DNA from: VGJV01 sp964646415
GTDB lineage: Bacteria; Patescibacteriota; Minisyncoccia; UBA6257; 2-01-FULL-56-20
Length of the DNA: 64,000 bases
Reading direction: 5' to 3'
Assembly (NCBI GenBank): GCA_964646415.1
Contig: CAZYEL010000004.1
Span: forward strand, 4,579-68,578
Part shown: positions 40,417 to 48,741 of the stretch, piece by piece
Layout of the letters: every line of letters starts with the position of its first letter
Numbering within the stretch: position 1 is the first letter of the stretch
Program-made: the position numbers and the translations under genes
Notes under the pieces: model-generated
Databases searched by the model: none
Seen by the model: the letters and a program-made list of their open reading frames with translations, nothing else
What the model was told of the DNA's origin: nothing

Positions 40417-41073
40417 TCAAATGGAGCGGCATACGAGGACCGAAAGTAGGGCAAAGAACAGGGACGCGTAAAGAAGGCATGCCGCGAGGGAAAGCAGCAC
40501 TGGTGCGCCCAGATTCACGTAGAGCAGGAGCACGCCGATTCCCACGCACTGGAGAATCATCTTGATTTTCCCCGATGCTCTCGCGGGCACGACCGTGCCT
40601 CCGTATTGCAGGTACAGCGAAGCCACCAGCGTCACCTCTACCGCGACGATTGCCGCCGCGAGCCCGATGCCGAGATGCGCGGGCACAAGAAGAATCGCCA
40701 CGCCTCCTATAAAGAGCTTATCCGCGAGAGGGTCGAACGCGATGCCCCACGACGTCACGCGATTGGTCATGCGCGCAATCGTCCCGTCGGCGGCGTCCGA
40801 GAACGCAGTGACAACGAACAACACCGTCCCTGCCGCATACCACTCAAAGAACAACAGGGCGAGCACCACCGGAGTCATAACAAAACGGAATACCGTAATC
40901 TGATTCGGCGTTATCGCGCGAGGAAAAAACCGGAGCATCGACGTAAACAACATGCGGTCTATAACCGTCGGGCGGGAAAGCCGCGCAACCCTTGCCGCGT
41001 CTTCCGCAACCACACGACGCATCACCTCTTTCGCACGCTGACGCATTTTCCGCCGTGTACGTACTTCCGCCAT
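40417..41073 (-). CDS. CDP-alcohol phosphatidyltransferase
   Basis: This 218-aa membrane protein has the signature D-x2-DG-x2-AR-x8-G-x3-D-x3-D at residues 93-118 (SDAADGTIARM to AFDPLADK). The enzyme exchanges CMP of a CDP-diacylglycerol for an alcohol such as glycerol phosphate, so it is a candidate PgsA. A basic N-terminal tail of 40 residues (RTRRKMRQRAKEVMRR) is longer than usual. It overlaps nothing but runs 4 bp after pyrH in the same direction. Confidence 0.85.
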   Translation of the reverse strand: MAEVRTRRKMRQRAKEVMRRVVAEDAARVARLSRPTVIDRMLFTSMLRFFPRAITPNQITVFRFVMTPVVLALLFFEWYAAGTVLFVVTAFSDAADGTIARMTNRVTSWGIAFDPLADKLFIGGVAILLVPAHLGIGLAAAIVAVEVTLVASLYLQYGGTVVPARASGKIKMILQCVGIGVLLLYVNLGAPVLLSLAACLLYASLFFALLSVLVCRSI

Positions 41074-41076
41074 ATA

Positions 41077-41766
41077 CTACCTGATAACAGTGCCCTCAAA
41101 TTCCTCCCCCTCCAACAATGAAGTGAGGTTTTTGAGGTCGGCACCCACCACGAACATCATGATTCCGTTCTTCGCACAAAACCTCGCGGCGACGGGGTCT
41201 ACGGGCGCATGAAGTCCGGGAGACCATTTTTTCGGCATCTTTGCACAATACTCTTTCCACTGCATTTCCCGAATCGGCGCGGCATCTTTGTGCTCGTCGG
41301 GATTCTTGTCGTACACAAAAGGCGGTTTCCCGATATTAATCACTTCCTTTGCGCCGAAATCATGCGCAAGCGCGGTCGTTACAAAGTCCGTTGACCAGCC
41401 CGGACGCCATCCCGCTCCCACCGTTACCGGATGCGAGAGCTTTTTTACCTGCCCGCGCTTTTCAATAAGTTCAGGCGCGGCACGTTTCCCGAACACCGCG
41501 CGGATGAGGGTGGCGTTCAATCGTGTCGCGTAAATCCCAATCCAATCCCCGTCCGCATCCGTCACTTTTCCAAGCCCCTTCGCCGCGCGCTGGTAGACGC
41601 GGCAGACTCCCCCGCCGCCCACAATGAGAAGAAACTTTATTCCTTTTTTTGAACACCCCTCCACCAGGCGTTTGAATCCCTCCACAAACTTGGCATTCAC
41701 GCCATCGGGACACACAACCGAGCCGCCGAGGGAAATGACAACCGTCTTACCGAAAGCGTGTTTCAT
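41077..41766 (-). CDS. pyrH: UMP kinase
   Basis: This 229-aa protein of the amino-acid kinase fold begins KTVVISLGGSVVCPDG and has LLIVGGGGVCRVYQ, YATRLNATLIRAVFG and INIGKPPFVYDKNP. Near the end it reads FVVGADLKNLTSLLEG. It phosphorylates UMP to UDP. The pattern is closer to archaeal-type UMP kinases, which CPR bacteria often have. The start at 41766 is preferred because the upstream frame overlaps htpX. It links to the pyrimidine genes at 46600-51690. Confidence 0.82.
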   Translation of the reverse strand: MKHAFGKTVVISLGGSVVCPDGVNAKFVEGFKRLVEGCSKKGIKFLLIVGGGGVCRVYQRAAKGLGKVTDADGDWIGIYATRLNATLIRAVFGKRAAPELIEKRGQVKKLSHPVTVGAGWRPGWSTDFVTTALAHDFGAKEVINIGKPPFVYDKNPDEHKDAAPIREMQWKEYCAKMPKKWSPGLHAPVDPVAARFCAKNGIMMFVVGADLKNLTSLLEGEEFEGTVIR

Positions 41767-41806
41767 GCGTGTAGCGATAAACTCTAAGTAAAACAAGGAT
41801 AACCTC

Positions 41807-42688
41807 TCACTGAACTTGGCGCAATGCCCGCACCCGCTCCTCAATCGGCGGATGGGTCATAAAAAGCTTGTGCCACCACGGGGTTTTGCCCTTGAACGGG
41901 TTATCAATCCAAAGATGCGCGGTCGCCTCGTGCACAGAACTCATCGGCACCTTGTCGGCGCCTATCTTCTCGAGCGCATTCGCAAGCTCCCCCGGGCGCT
42001 GCGTGAGAAGCGCTCCTGAGGCATCCGCGAGCGCCTCGCGCTGCCGCGATACGGCGAACTGTATAAGCATCGCGCCCACCGGCGCCAAAATCGAGAGCGC
42101 CACGCCCGCAACCATGAGCCAGCCGCTCCGCGAATCGCGATTATCGTCCCCGCCGAACCAGAGCATGCGGAGAAACACGTCCGCAAGCATCGAAATGATG
42201 CCCGCGAGCACCACCGCCACGGTTGAGACGAGCATATCGCGATTGCTGATGTGCGAAAGCTCATGCGCGAGTACGCCTTCGAGTTCCGGCTTCGAAAGCT
42301 TCGTGAGCGCGCCAATGGTCACCGCAACCGCGGCATGCGCGGGGTCGCGCCCCGTCGCGAACGCGTTGATTTGGGGCTCCGGCGTAAGATAGAGCCGGGG
42401 CATGGGAAGCTGCGCCGCAGTCGCGAGCCGTTGCACCGTGTCCCAAAGTTCAGGATTGTCCTCGCGCTGAATCGGCTCCGCTTTCGCAAACGCGAGCGCG
42501 AGCTTATCCGAGAACCAATAGCTCGCCGCGCTCATCCCCACACTGAAAAGCACCGCGAATATGAAGATATCGCGGCTATTGAACACGTAGGAGAACACCC
42601 ACCCCAACCCGAGCACCACAAGGAGGAAGACGGCAAGGAGAAGTGACGTGCGCCCGATATTGCGTTCTTTGTATTGGGTAAGATTCAT
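41807..42688 (-). CDS. htpX: HtpX-like M48 membrane metalloprotease
   Basis: This 293-aa protein has two N-terminal membrane helices (residues 13-35 and 40-57), the zinc motif HELSH at 142-146, two further helices (about 155-220) and a late Glu-containing segment SRQREALADASGALL. HtpX degrades misfolded membrane proteins in the inner membrane. The C-terminus WWHKLFMTHPPIEERVRALR is typical. The start at 42688 (MNLTQYKERN) is preferred over 42709. It diverges from lemA, a common neighbour of htpX in bacteria. Confidence 0.9.
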   Translation of the reverse strand: MNLTQYKERNIGRTSLLLAVFLLVVLGLGWVFSYVFNSRDIFIFAVLFSVGMSAASYWFSDKLALAFAKAEPIQREDNPELWDTVQRLATAAQLPMPRLYLTPEPQINAFATGRDPAHAAVAVTIGALTKLSKPELEGVLAHELSHISNRDMLVSTVAVVLAGIISMLADVFLRMLWFGGDDNRDSRSGWLMVAGVALSILAPVGAMLIQFAVSRQREALADASGALLTQRPGELANALEKIGADKVPMSSVHEATAHLWIDNPFKGKTPWWHKLFMTHPPIEERVRALRQVQ

Positions 42689-42813
42689 GGAAAGAGAATT
42701 AAGAATCATGGATTATGCGGGGTCACCGCACACACCATAGAATAATCGTCGCGAATGGAATATAATAGTAGGAATATAAAAGTCGCAGGACATATAAATT
42801 ATAGAAGAAACTC

Positions 42814-43368
42814 ATGAAGAAAGCATGGTGGGTGGTCATCGCAGTCGTCGTAGTTGTGGTGCTCTACGGGGTCGGCGTGTATAACTCGCTCGTCGGCAAA
42901 AACGAGGGCATTGACGGGCAATGGGCGCAAGTCGAAACGCAATACCAGCGCCGGCTGGATTTGATTCCGAATCTCGTCGAGTCCGTAAAGGGCGCGATGA
43001 AGCAGGAGCAGACGATTTTCACCGCACTTGCGGATGCGCGGACGCGGTATGGGAACTCGGTGGGTACTGATGCTAAAGCGAAAGCGGCGAGCGAAGTGGA
43101 AAGCGCGTTTGGACGCCTCCTCGCCGTCATGGAAAACTACCCGCAACTGAAGTCCTCCGACACGGTGCAGACCTTGATGGCGCAGCTTGAAGGAACCGAG
43201 AACCGCGTGAGCGTGGAACGACAACGCTTCAACGACGCGGTGCGGAGCTTGAACGTTGCCACAAAAACATTTCCCTCAAGCCTTATTGCAAGCATGGCAG
43301 GATTCGCGGAACGGGAATACTTCGAGGCCGCCGACGGTGCGGAGAATGCGCCGAAGGTGAACCTCTAG
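42814..43368 (+). CDS. lemA: LemA-family membrane protein
   Basis: This 184-aa protein has one N-terminal membrane helix (WWVVIAVVVVVVLYGVGVYN) and the LemA helical body: QWAQVETQYQRRLDLIPNLVE, FGRLLAVMENYPQLKSS, ENRVSVERQRFNDAV, and FPSSLIA. The molecular role of LemA is unsettled. The pair lemA and htpX, and the TPM-domain gene that follows, is a recurring neighbourhood thought to serve envelope quality control. Confidence 0.92.
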   Translation: MKKAWWVVIAVVVVVVLYGVGVYNSLVGKNEGIDGQWAQVETQYQRRLDLIPNLVESVKGAMKQEQTIFTALADARTRYGNSVGTDAKAKAASEVESAFGRLLAVMENYPQLKSSDTVQTLMAQLEGTENRVSVERQRFNDAVRSLNVATKTFPSSLIASMAGFAEREYFEAADGAENAPKVNL

Positions 43369-43382
43369 CGGAAGAAAAGTAA

Positions 43383-43426
43383 ATGGTAGGTGGTATGTAG
43401 TAGGTAGTAGATGGTAGATGGTAGGA
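43383..43426. repeat. Degenerate intergenic word repeat (gtaggt/gtagat type)
   Basis: The gap between lemA and the TPM gene consists of near-copies of ggtaggt, gtagtag and gatggta. Similar short-word repeats fill many gaps in this window (for example 46565-46595, 54120-54205, 56486-56572 and 58362-58460). Confidence 0.6.
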
Positions 43427-43445
43427 GCGGTTTACTTTGACCTTG

Positions 43446-44330
43446 ATGCGAAAAATTGTTTTTTGCTTGTTGCTATTGGCTAATGGCTATTGGCTAATGG
43501 CTGCTTTTCCCGCGCACGCGTACGCCAATCCCGGCGCGCCCGCGGGATTCGTGAACGACTTTGCGGGGATGCTCAATCCCCCTGAGCGTACGCTCCTTGA
43601 AGCAAAGCTCTCCTCGTTTGCAATCGACAGCAAACACGAGATCAGTGTCGTTACCATCCCCTCGCTCGGCAGCGATACGGTTGAAAACTTCGCTGAAAAA
43701 CTCTTCAAAGACTGGGGCATCGGAAAAACCGGCGCGGACAACGGCGTCTTATTGCTTATCGCGCGCGACGACCGGAAATTTCGCATTGAGGTGGGGTATG
43801 GACTCGAAGGGGCGCTTACCGACGCACAAAGTTATTGGATTCTCCAAAATATCCTCACGCCCGCATTCAAAAACGGAGAATATGCCGCAGGGCTCGCGAA
43901 CGCCGTCGACAAAATCATAGACGCGACGCGGGGCGAAGTTATCCCCTCCTCAGGGCGAGCGCAGAACGGAAACGGAGGAGGAGTCTCGGTTGATTGGTTT
44001 TGGATAGTATTCGCAATCCCGATGTGGCTCGCGAGCATCTTCGGACGCTCGAAGTCGTGGTGGCTGGGCGGCGTTGTCGGAGGCGTCGCGGGCGCGGTGC
44101 TCGGGTCCATCTTCGGATTCCTCTACTGGGGCGTTACAGCAATCGCCATCCTCACGCCGTTGGGGCTCCTCTTCGATTACATTGTCTCGCACAAGTATGC
44201 GGAAAGCGTCGCCACGCACCACCGTCCGCCATGGTGGATCGGCGGCGGAAGAGGCCCCCTGGGCGGAGGCGGATTCGGAGGGTTCGGCGGCGGACGCTCG
44301 GGAGGAGGAGGGGCGAGTGGAGGATGGTAG
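43446..44330 (+). CDS. TPM-domain (YgcG-like) membrane protein
   Basis: This 294-aa protein has a signal peptide (LLLLANGYWLMAAF, cleavage near AHAYA) and a TPM domain: VNDFAGMLNPPERTLLEAKL, FAEKLFKDWGIGK, ADNGVLLLIARDDRKFRIEVGYGLEGALTD. A membrane region at about 185-240 and a C-terminal Gly/Ser-rich tail (GGFGGFGGGRSGGGGASGGW) follow. TPM proteins are implicated in membrane-protein repair and are often encoded with LemA. The codons for ANGYWLMA in the signal peptide come from a tandem word repeat (ggctattggctaat). Confidence 0.88.
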   Translation: MRKIVFCLLLLANGYWLMAAFPAHAYANPGAPAGFVNDFAGMLNPPERTLLEAKLSSFAIDSKHEISVVTIPSLGSDTVENFAEKLFKDWGIGKTGADNGVLLLIARDDRKFRIEVGYGLEGALTDAQSYWILQNILTPAFKNGEYAAGLANAVDKIIDATRGEVIPSSGRAQNGNGGGVSVDWFWIVFAIPMWLASIFGRSKSWWLGGVVGGVAGAVLGSIFGFLYWGVTAIAILTPLGLLFDYIVSHKYAESVATHHRPPWWIGGGRGPLGGGGFGGFGGGRSGGGGASGGW

Positions 44331-44340
44331 GGGGCTCGAT

Positions 44341-44428
44341 GCCCATTGCGGAGGGACGCTGTCTGCAATGGGCTATTACAGCGCTCTCTCTCGTGCCGCC
44401 GCACTGCGAGAAGCCCTCCGCAATGGGC
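44341..44428. repeat. 15-bp perfect inverted repeat with a third partial copy
   Basis: gcccattgcggaggg at 44341-44355 is the exact complement of 44414-44428. Inside the loop gcaatgggc (44365-44373) can also pair with the first arm, so two alternative stems exist. The rest of the 270-bp gap to 44604 holds two smaller hairpins (ttcgcc / ggcgaa at 44507-44523 and ggggc / gcccc near 44556) and no gene. Confidence 0.6.
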
Positions 44429-44604
44429 ACTTTCGCCTTTCTGGCAGATAGGGGAAACTTCTTCTTTGCGGCGTCACGCTCCGAGAAACCCCACACGACA
44501 TATGCCTTCGCCTTTTAGGCGAACGAAAGTTCCTCACGACCCGACACGGGGCAAGAGCCCCTGCGCATCATATATCTCCGCTGGTTCCGCAAACCCACGG
44601 AAAG

Positions 44605-45252
44605 TTACCGTGACGGAGGAATAAACTTGAAACTCTGCACAATACTGTTGAGCGCGACGGTAGCTTCTTTTATAAACATCTCATTCCCCCTTCCCTCCTC
44701 CAGCCGCGCCGCATCACGCGCGACATCGGAAGGGTATTCATAAAACTGGGCGGACTCCCGATAGCGGATAGCGGTTTCGAGCTGATAACACGTACCATTC
44801 CTTACCGTCCGGTAATCGTTCATCCTGGCTCTCTGCCCACCCATCGCGGAATCGGGATACTCCCGCGTGAAGAACACCACACCGCGTATCGTTTTCCGAT
44901 CTGTGAGCGTCCGCCGGGTGTATGGGTCAACCTCATAACAATTCTCAACACTCTCTCGTGCTGAGTCCGCATACACCGTCGCGGAAACGTTTGAATCTTT
45001 TTGAAATATCTTCGCCACCGCAAGGCGCGTCGAGCTAAAATATCCCTCGCTACGGTTAAGTTCTTCGAGCGCAAACGAATCCGGGTAATTAAGTTCGAAT
45101 CCATACCGCTCATTGCGATACGTGTTCACGCCCGCGGGAACATCTCCTTCCTTCGGCGTCGTGAACATCGCGTAGACAATCCACGCCACCGCAAGCACTG
45201 TCACGATGTTCACGAACGCTCCCGGCGAATCGGAAAAATTTCTCGCGCGCAT
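44605..45252 (-). CDS. Membrane-anchored exported protein of unknown function
   Basis: This 215-aa protein has an N-terminal anchor (FVNIVTVLAVAWIVYAMF) followed by an exported domain that begins YRNERYGFELNYPDSFAL, a PsbP/Mog1-like opening seen in many uncharacterised bacterial proteins. Later segments include TIRGVVFFTREYPDSAMGG and EMFIKEATVALNSIVQSFKF. It is transcribed alone, with AGGAG 6 nt before the ATG, one of the few good Shine-Dalgarno sites here. No function is assigned. Confidence 0.65.
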   Translation of the reverse strand: MRARNFSDSPGAFVNIVTVLAVAWIVYAMFTTPKEGDVPAGVNTYRNERYGFELNYPDSFALEELNRSEGYFSSTRLAVAKIFQKDSNVSATVYADSARESVENCYEVDPYTRRTLTDRKTIRGVVFFTREYPDSAMGGQRARMNDYRTVRNGTCYQLETAIRYRESAQFYEYPSDVARDAARLEEGRGNEMFIKEATVALNSIVQSFKFIPPSR

Positions 45253-45271
45253 ACTCCTATTCTATAACTTT

Positions 45272-46570
45272 CTACAACTCTTTGCTTAACTTGTAGGAGT
45301 TGAGCTGCAAATTCCCGGGGCCCCCGATGGAAAGCACCTCCTTGATGGCCTTGACGGGGTTTTCCACTTTGAGCTCGTGCAAATGTTCCTTCACATACGC
45401 ATACGCGTCGCGGAAAGGCATCCCCTTCTTTACAAGCCGGTTCGCTTCATGCACCGCGAAAAACTCGGGTGCGAGCGACTTCATAAGCGTCGCCTTGTTC
45501 GGCTTCACGCGCGACATCACGAGCGCCGCAATTTCCAAACTCCGCCGCGCGATGCCCAACCCCTTGATGAGCGGCTCCTTCGTGAGCTGCGTGTCGCGGT
45601 TGTAGCCGGAGATAAGATTTTTCGAGATGTCTTTGACCTGCGTCTGAAGCGCCACAATCACGTTCACGTTGCCCCGCAAGATTTCGAAAACGTCCGGATT
45701 CTTCTTCTGGGGCATGATGGACGAGCCGGTGGTGAACTCCGGCGGGAGGAAAAAGAGGGTGAACTCGGGAGTCGTGAACCAGATCATCTCATTCGAGAGC
45801 CGCCCCAGGGTCATCACAATCTTAGTCAGGACCGAGAGAATGTAGGACTCGGTGGGGCCGCGGCTGTTCACGCAATAAAGCGAGTTCACCTGGAGCCGCC
45901 GGAAACCGAGAAGCTTCGTCGTGAGTCTCCGGTCAAGCGGCATGTTCACGCCGAATCCCGCAGCCGCACCCAGCGGGTTCTGGTCGTTCAAGTCATATGC
46001 GGACTCCAAAAGCTTGTGGTCATTGATAAGTTCCTCCAGGTACGCCGCCGCCCAGTGCCCCACGCTCGAGGGCATCGCGCGGCGCGTGTGCGTGTACCCC
46101 GGCATCGGCAAAAATTCGTACTTCTTCGCCATCGCGAGGAACACTTTCTGCGTCTTCACAAGTTCGTGGCTGATTTGCTTCAGTTTCTTCCGCGTGTAGA
46201 GTCGCGTCGCAACCAAAACCTGGTCGTTCCGCGAGCGGCACGTGTGGATTTTCTTTCCTAGGACGCCGAGCTTCGCGGTCAAGAATCCCTCAATCGCGGT
46301 GTGGCAGTCCTCGTCCGAGGGCTGAATCACGAACTTCCCCTGCTTGTGGAGCTTCAAAATCTGCTTCAATCCGCGTGTAAGTTTCCGAAGCTCGGAAGCG
46401 GTCAATATCTTCGCTTTGTGAAGCGCCTTCGCATGGGCAAGCGATGCCTCGATATCAAAAGGCAGAAGCCGCGCGTCGAGAATGTAATCATTCCCTACCG
46501 TGTACTTCTCGACGAGCGGGTGGAGCTTCGTCAATTTGGATTGCCAGAGTTTAGCCATTGGATTAGCCAC
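45272..46570 (-). CDS. argH: Argininosuccinate lyase
   Basis: This 432-aa protein has the three conserved regions of the fumarase/aspartase superfamily: HTCRSRNDQVLVATRLY, PGYTHTRRAMPSSVGHW and the catalytic loop GSSIMPQKKNPD. It splits argininosuccinate into arginine and fumarate. No argG or other arginine gene is visible within the window, so the enzyme may serve a partial or salvage route. ATG at 46570 (MANPMAKLW) or 46558 are both possible. It is downstream of the pyrimidine genes on the same strand. Confidence 0.93.
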   Translation of the reverse strand: MANPMAKLWQSKLTKLHPLVEKYTVGNDYILDARLLPFDIEASLAHAKALHKAKILTASELRKLTRGLKQILKLHKQGKFVIQPSDEDCHTAIEGFLTAKLGVLGKKIHTCRSRNDQVLVATRLYTRKKLKQISHELVKTQKVFLAMAKKYEFLPMPGYTHTRRAMPSSVGHWAAAYLEELINDHKLLESAYDLNDQNPLGAAAGFGVNMPLDRRLTTKLLGFRRLQVNSLYCVNSRGPTESYILSVLTKIVMTLGRLSNEMIWFTTPEFTLFFLPPEFTTGSSIMPQKKNPDVFEILRGNVNVIVALQTQVKDISKNLISGYNRDTQLTKEPLIKGLGIARRSLEIAALVMSRVKPNKATLMKSLAPEFFAVHEANRLVKKGMPFRDAYAYVKEHLHELKVENPVKAIKEVLSIGGPGNLQLNSYKLSKEL

Positions 46571-46598
46571 TAGAACTTAGCCACTAGAACTTAGGAAA

Positions 46599-47576
46599 TC
46601 ACTTCATCAAGAAAATCTTTCGGCCGCTGGTCGTCGCGATCTTCACCAACTCGTCAAAAACGTAGTAACGGCAGGTTTCCATAAGCATGCGAAGCTCTAT
46701 CCACATATCGCCATCAACGAAAGGCAAATAGTAATCGGCAATGTTGTCCACTCCAAGGCCGACGGTTATTCCGGCTTCAAGCATCTCCGGGACATTGGCG
46801 ATGGAGTTATGCACCGGGGCCTGATATTGGTCGAGCTGCCTCTGCGAGAGCATCGCCGACGGACAAACAACGACCGCAATCCCGGCATCCGCCATTCTTT
46901 TGTACAAATCCCGGCGGTATTCTTTGGGCTGGGCGGAGGTGGATACGGCATGTATGGCAACCACCCTCCCCTGATACCCATGCTTTACGGTCGCTTTTAA
47001 AAGTTTCTCCGTATCGCGCTCATTCGGATTATTCTCCTGGTCAATATGCGCCCACACCGGCTTATTCAAATTCTTCGCAATGCTGAACATAATGTCTATG
47101 TTCTCTTCATCCTTCGGGCGTTCTTTCGAAGGCAGGCCGCCCACCACGTCGCACTTCGCGGCAATTTCCTCAAAAAGCTTCCGCGCCGCGGGGTCCACAA
47201 GTCCTCCCAGGGGCTGCGGCATGGTAACCAGCGTAATCTTGTCCTTATACTCCTCTTTTACTTTGACCGCCGCATCAACCGCCTTGTGCCCCACCGCGTC
47301 ATACGCATCCACGAAGGTCGCGGTGAACTTCACTCCCTGGCTCACCATAATATCGAGCCCCGTGCGGAGGCGCTCTTCAATTTGCTCCTGCGAAGAAGCC
47401 CGTTTTATGTCATCACTCATCCGCCACTTCACCTCCATATCCACCATGGACTGGTCGAGTCCTTCTTTCGTAATGTAGAACGCTTTGTCGAAATGCGCGT
47501 GGCAATTTACAAAGCCGCCTTCCGCCTTCACTGCGGCGAGTAGCTGCTCTTTAAGATCCCACGGTTGCCCGCTCAT
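46599..47576 (-). CDS. Cytosine deaminase-like amidohydrolase
   Basis: This 325-aa TIM-barrel amidohydrolase has the metal sites FVNCHAHFDKAF (HxH), VWAHIDQENN, VVAIHAVSTSA and the final Asp in VGLGVDNIADYY. The order and spacing fit cytosine deaminase (CodA) and related aminopyrimidine deaminases. The N-terminal beta-sandwich is shortened. Deaminating cytosine to uracil would feed the pyrimidine pathway encoded next to it (pyrD, pyrF, pyrE). The start at 47576 is chosen because the upstream frame is repeat-like. Confidence 0.75.
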   Translation of the reverse strand: MSGQPWDLKEQLLAAVKAEGGFVNCHAHFDKAFYITKEGLDQSMVDMEVKWRMSDDIKRASSQEQIEERLRTGLDIMVSQGVKFTATFVDAYDAVGHKAVDAAVKVKEEYKDKITLVTMPQPLGGLVDPAARKLFEEIAAKCDVVGGLPSKERPKDEENIDIMFSIAKNLNKPVWAHIDQENNPNERDTEKLLKATVKHGYQGRVVAIHAVSTSAQPKEYRRDLYKRMADAGIAVVVCPSAMLSQRQLDQYQAPVHNSIANVPEMLEAGITVGLGVDNIADYYLPFVDGDMWIELRMLMETCRYYVFDELVKIATTSGRKIFLMK

Positions 47577-47628
47577 AAATTGGATGAATGATAGCACGGT
47601 ACCCAAAGCAACTGCAACACGTCCGAAG

Positions 47629-48741
47629 TCATCCCCGCGCACGCGGGGATCCAGACCCTAGATTCCCGCTTTCGCGGGAATGACAACGCGCAATCAGCCG
47701 AAGAAGCCCCCGGTTTATCTCGCGCGCGAGGCCGGGACCGCGATAGATGAAACCGGTGTAGACTTGGAGCAGATCGGCCCCTGCGCCAAGCATCGCAAAC
47801 GCGTCCTCCGCGGTGAAGATTCCTCCTCCGGCAATAATTGCAAACTCCGGCGCGCGTGCCCGGATGTGCCGGACAATTTCGAGCGCCTTTTGAAAAAGGG
47901 GCTTCCCGCTTAATCCTCCTGCTTCCGTTGCGTTTCCGCTCTGCGCGCCTTCGCGGGAAAGCGTCGTGTTCACCGCAATGATTCCCGCCACTCCCCGCGC
48001 GGCGCAGACCTTGAGCACCGCGTCGATTGCTTCAAAACTCAAGTCCGGCGCGATTTTCACGAGAATGGGCTTCGGCGCTGTTTTTAAACCAGCCTGCAAT
48101 GCCTCTCGTTCTTTCACAAGCTGTGCAAGAATCCGGTCGAGCTGCTCCGCCTCCTGGAGCGCGCGGAGTCCCGGCGTGTTCGGCGAACTTACGTTCACCG
48201 CAAAGTAGTCGCCATAGGGATAGAGTGCGCGGAAGGAATAGGCGTAGTCCTCCGCCGCTTCTTTGAGCGGCGTGATTTTGGATTTCCCGATACTCACGCC
48301 GAGCGGAATCGAAAGCTTCCCCTCTTTCTTGAGACGCGCCGCCACCGCATCCGCTCCCTCGTTGTTGAAACCCATGCGGTTGATGAGCGCTTTGTCTTCG
48401 GCGAGCCGAAACATGCGGGGACGCGGATTCCCCGGCTGCGCATGGCGCGTCACCGTCCCCAACTCGATAAACCCGAACCCCAGCGCTTCAAGCCCTTTGA
48501 GCGCCTCACCATCTTTGTCGAATCCGGCGGCAAGCCCCACGGGATTCGGGAAATCAACGCCGAACGCGCGATGCCCGAGGCGGCTGTCCCTCACTCCGTA
48601 GTACGCGGCGCAAAGGCGGCGGCAAAACAAGCATTTACCCAACATGCGAAGCGCCGCGAGCGCCCAGCCGTGCGCCACTTCCGGGTCGCGCCGCGAGAGG
48701 GCGAAGAGAAGCGGACGCACAATGCTTTCATAAAAACTCAT
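47629..48741 (-). CDS. pyrD: Dihydroorotate dehydrogenase, class 2
   Basis: This 370-aa protein has an N-terminal membrane-associated helix (FYESIVRPLLFALSRRDPE) as in quinone-linked class 2 enzymes. The FMN barrel follows: NPVGLAAGFDKDGEAL, ELGTVTRHAQPGNPRPRMFR, INRMGFNNEG, NVSSPNTPGLR with the catalytic Ser, and IIAGGGIFTAEDA. It oxidises dihydroorotate to orotate. The last 20 codons (CHSRESGNL) are encoded by a dispersed hairpin repeat that has replaced the natural stop. Its ATG overlaps the end of pyrF by 4 bp. Confidence 0.93.
   Translation of the reverse strand: MSFYESIVRPLLFALSRRDPEVAHGWALAALRMLGKCLFCRRLCAAYYGVRDSRLGHRAFGVDFPNPVGLAAGFDKDGEALKGLEALGFGFIELGTVTRHAQPGNPRPRMFRLAEDKALINRMGFNNEGADAVAARLKKEGKLSIPLGVSIGKSKITPLKEAAEDYAYSFRALYPYGDYFAVNVSSPNTPGLRALQEAEQLDRILAQLVKEREALQAGLKTAPKPILVKIAPDLSFEAIDAVLKVCAARGVAGIIAVNTTLSREGAQSGNATEAGGLSGKPLFQKALEIVRHIRARAPEFAIIAGGGIFTAEDAFAMLGAGADLLQVYTGFIYRGPGLAREINRGLLRLIARCHSRESGNLGSGSPRARG
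47632..47685. repeat. SRESGN-type dispersed hairpin repeat
   Basis: Two hairpins in a row, atccccgcg-cac-gcggggat (47632-47650) and attcccgc-ttt-cgcgggaat (47662-47682), form the widespread bacterial repeat that translates as CHSRESGN. It provides the last codons and the stop of pyrD. A weaker relative is at 5798-5816. Confidence 0.7.
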
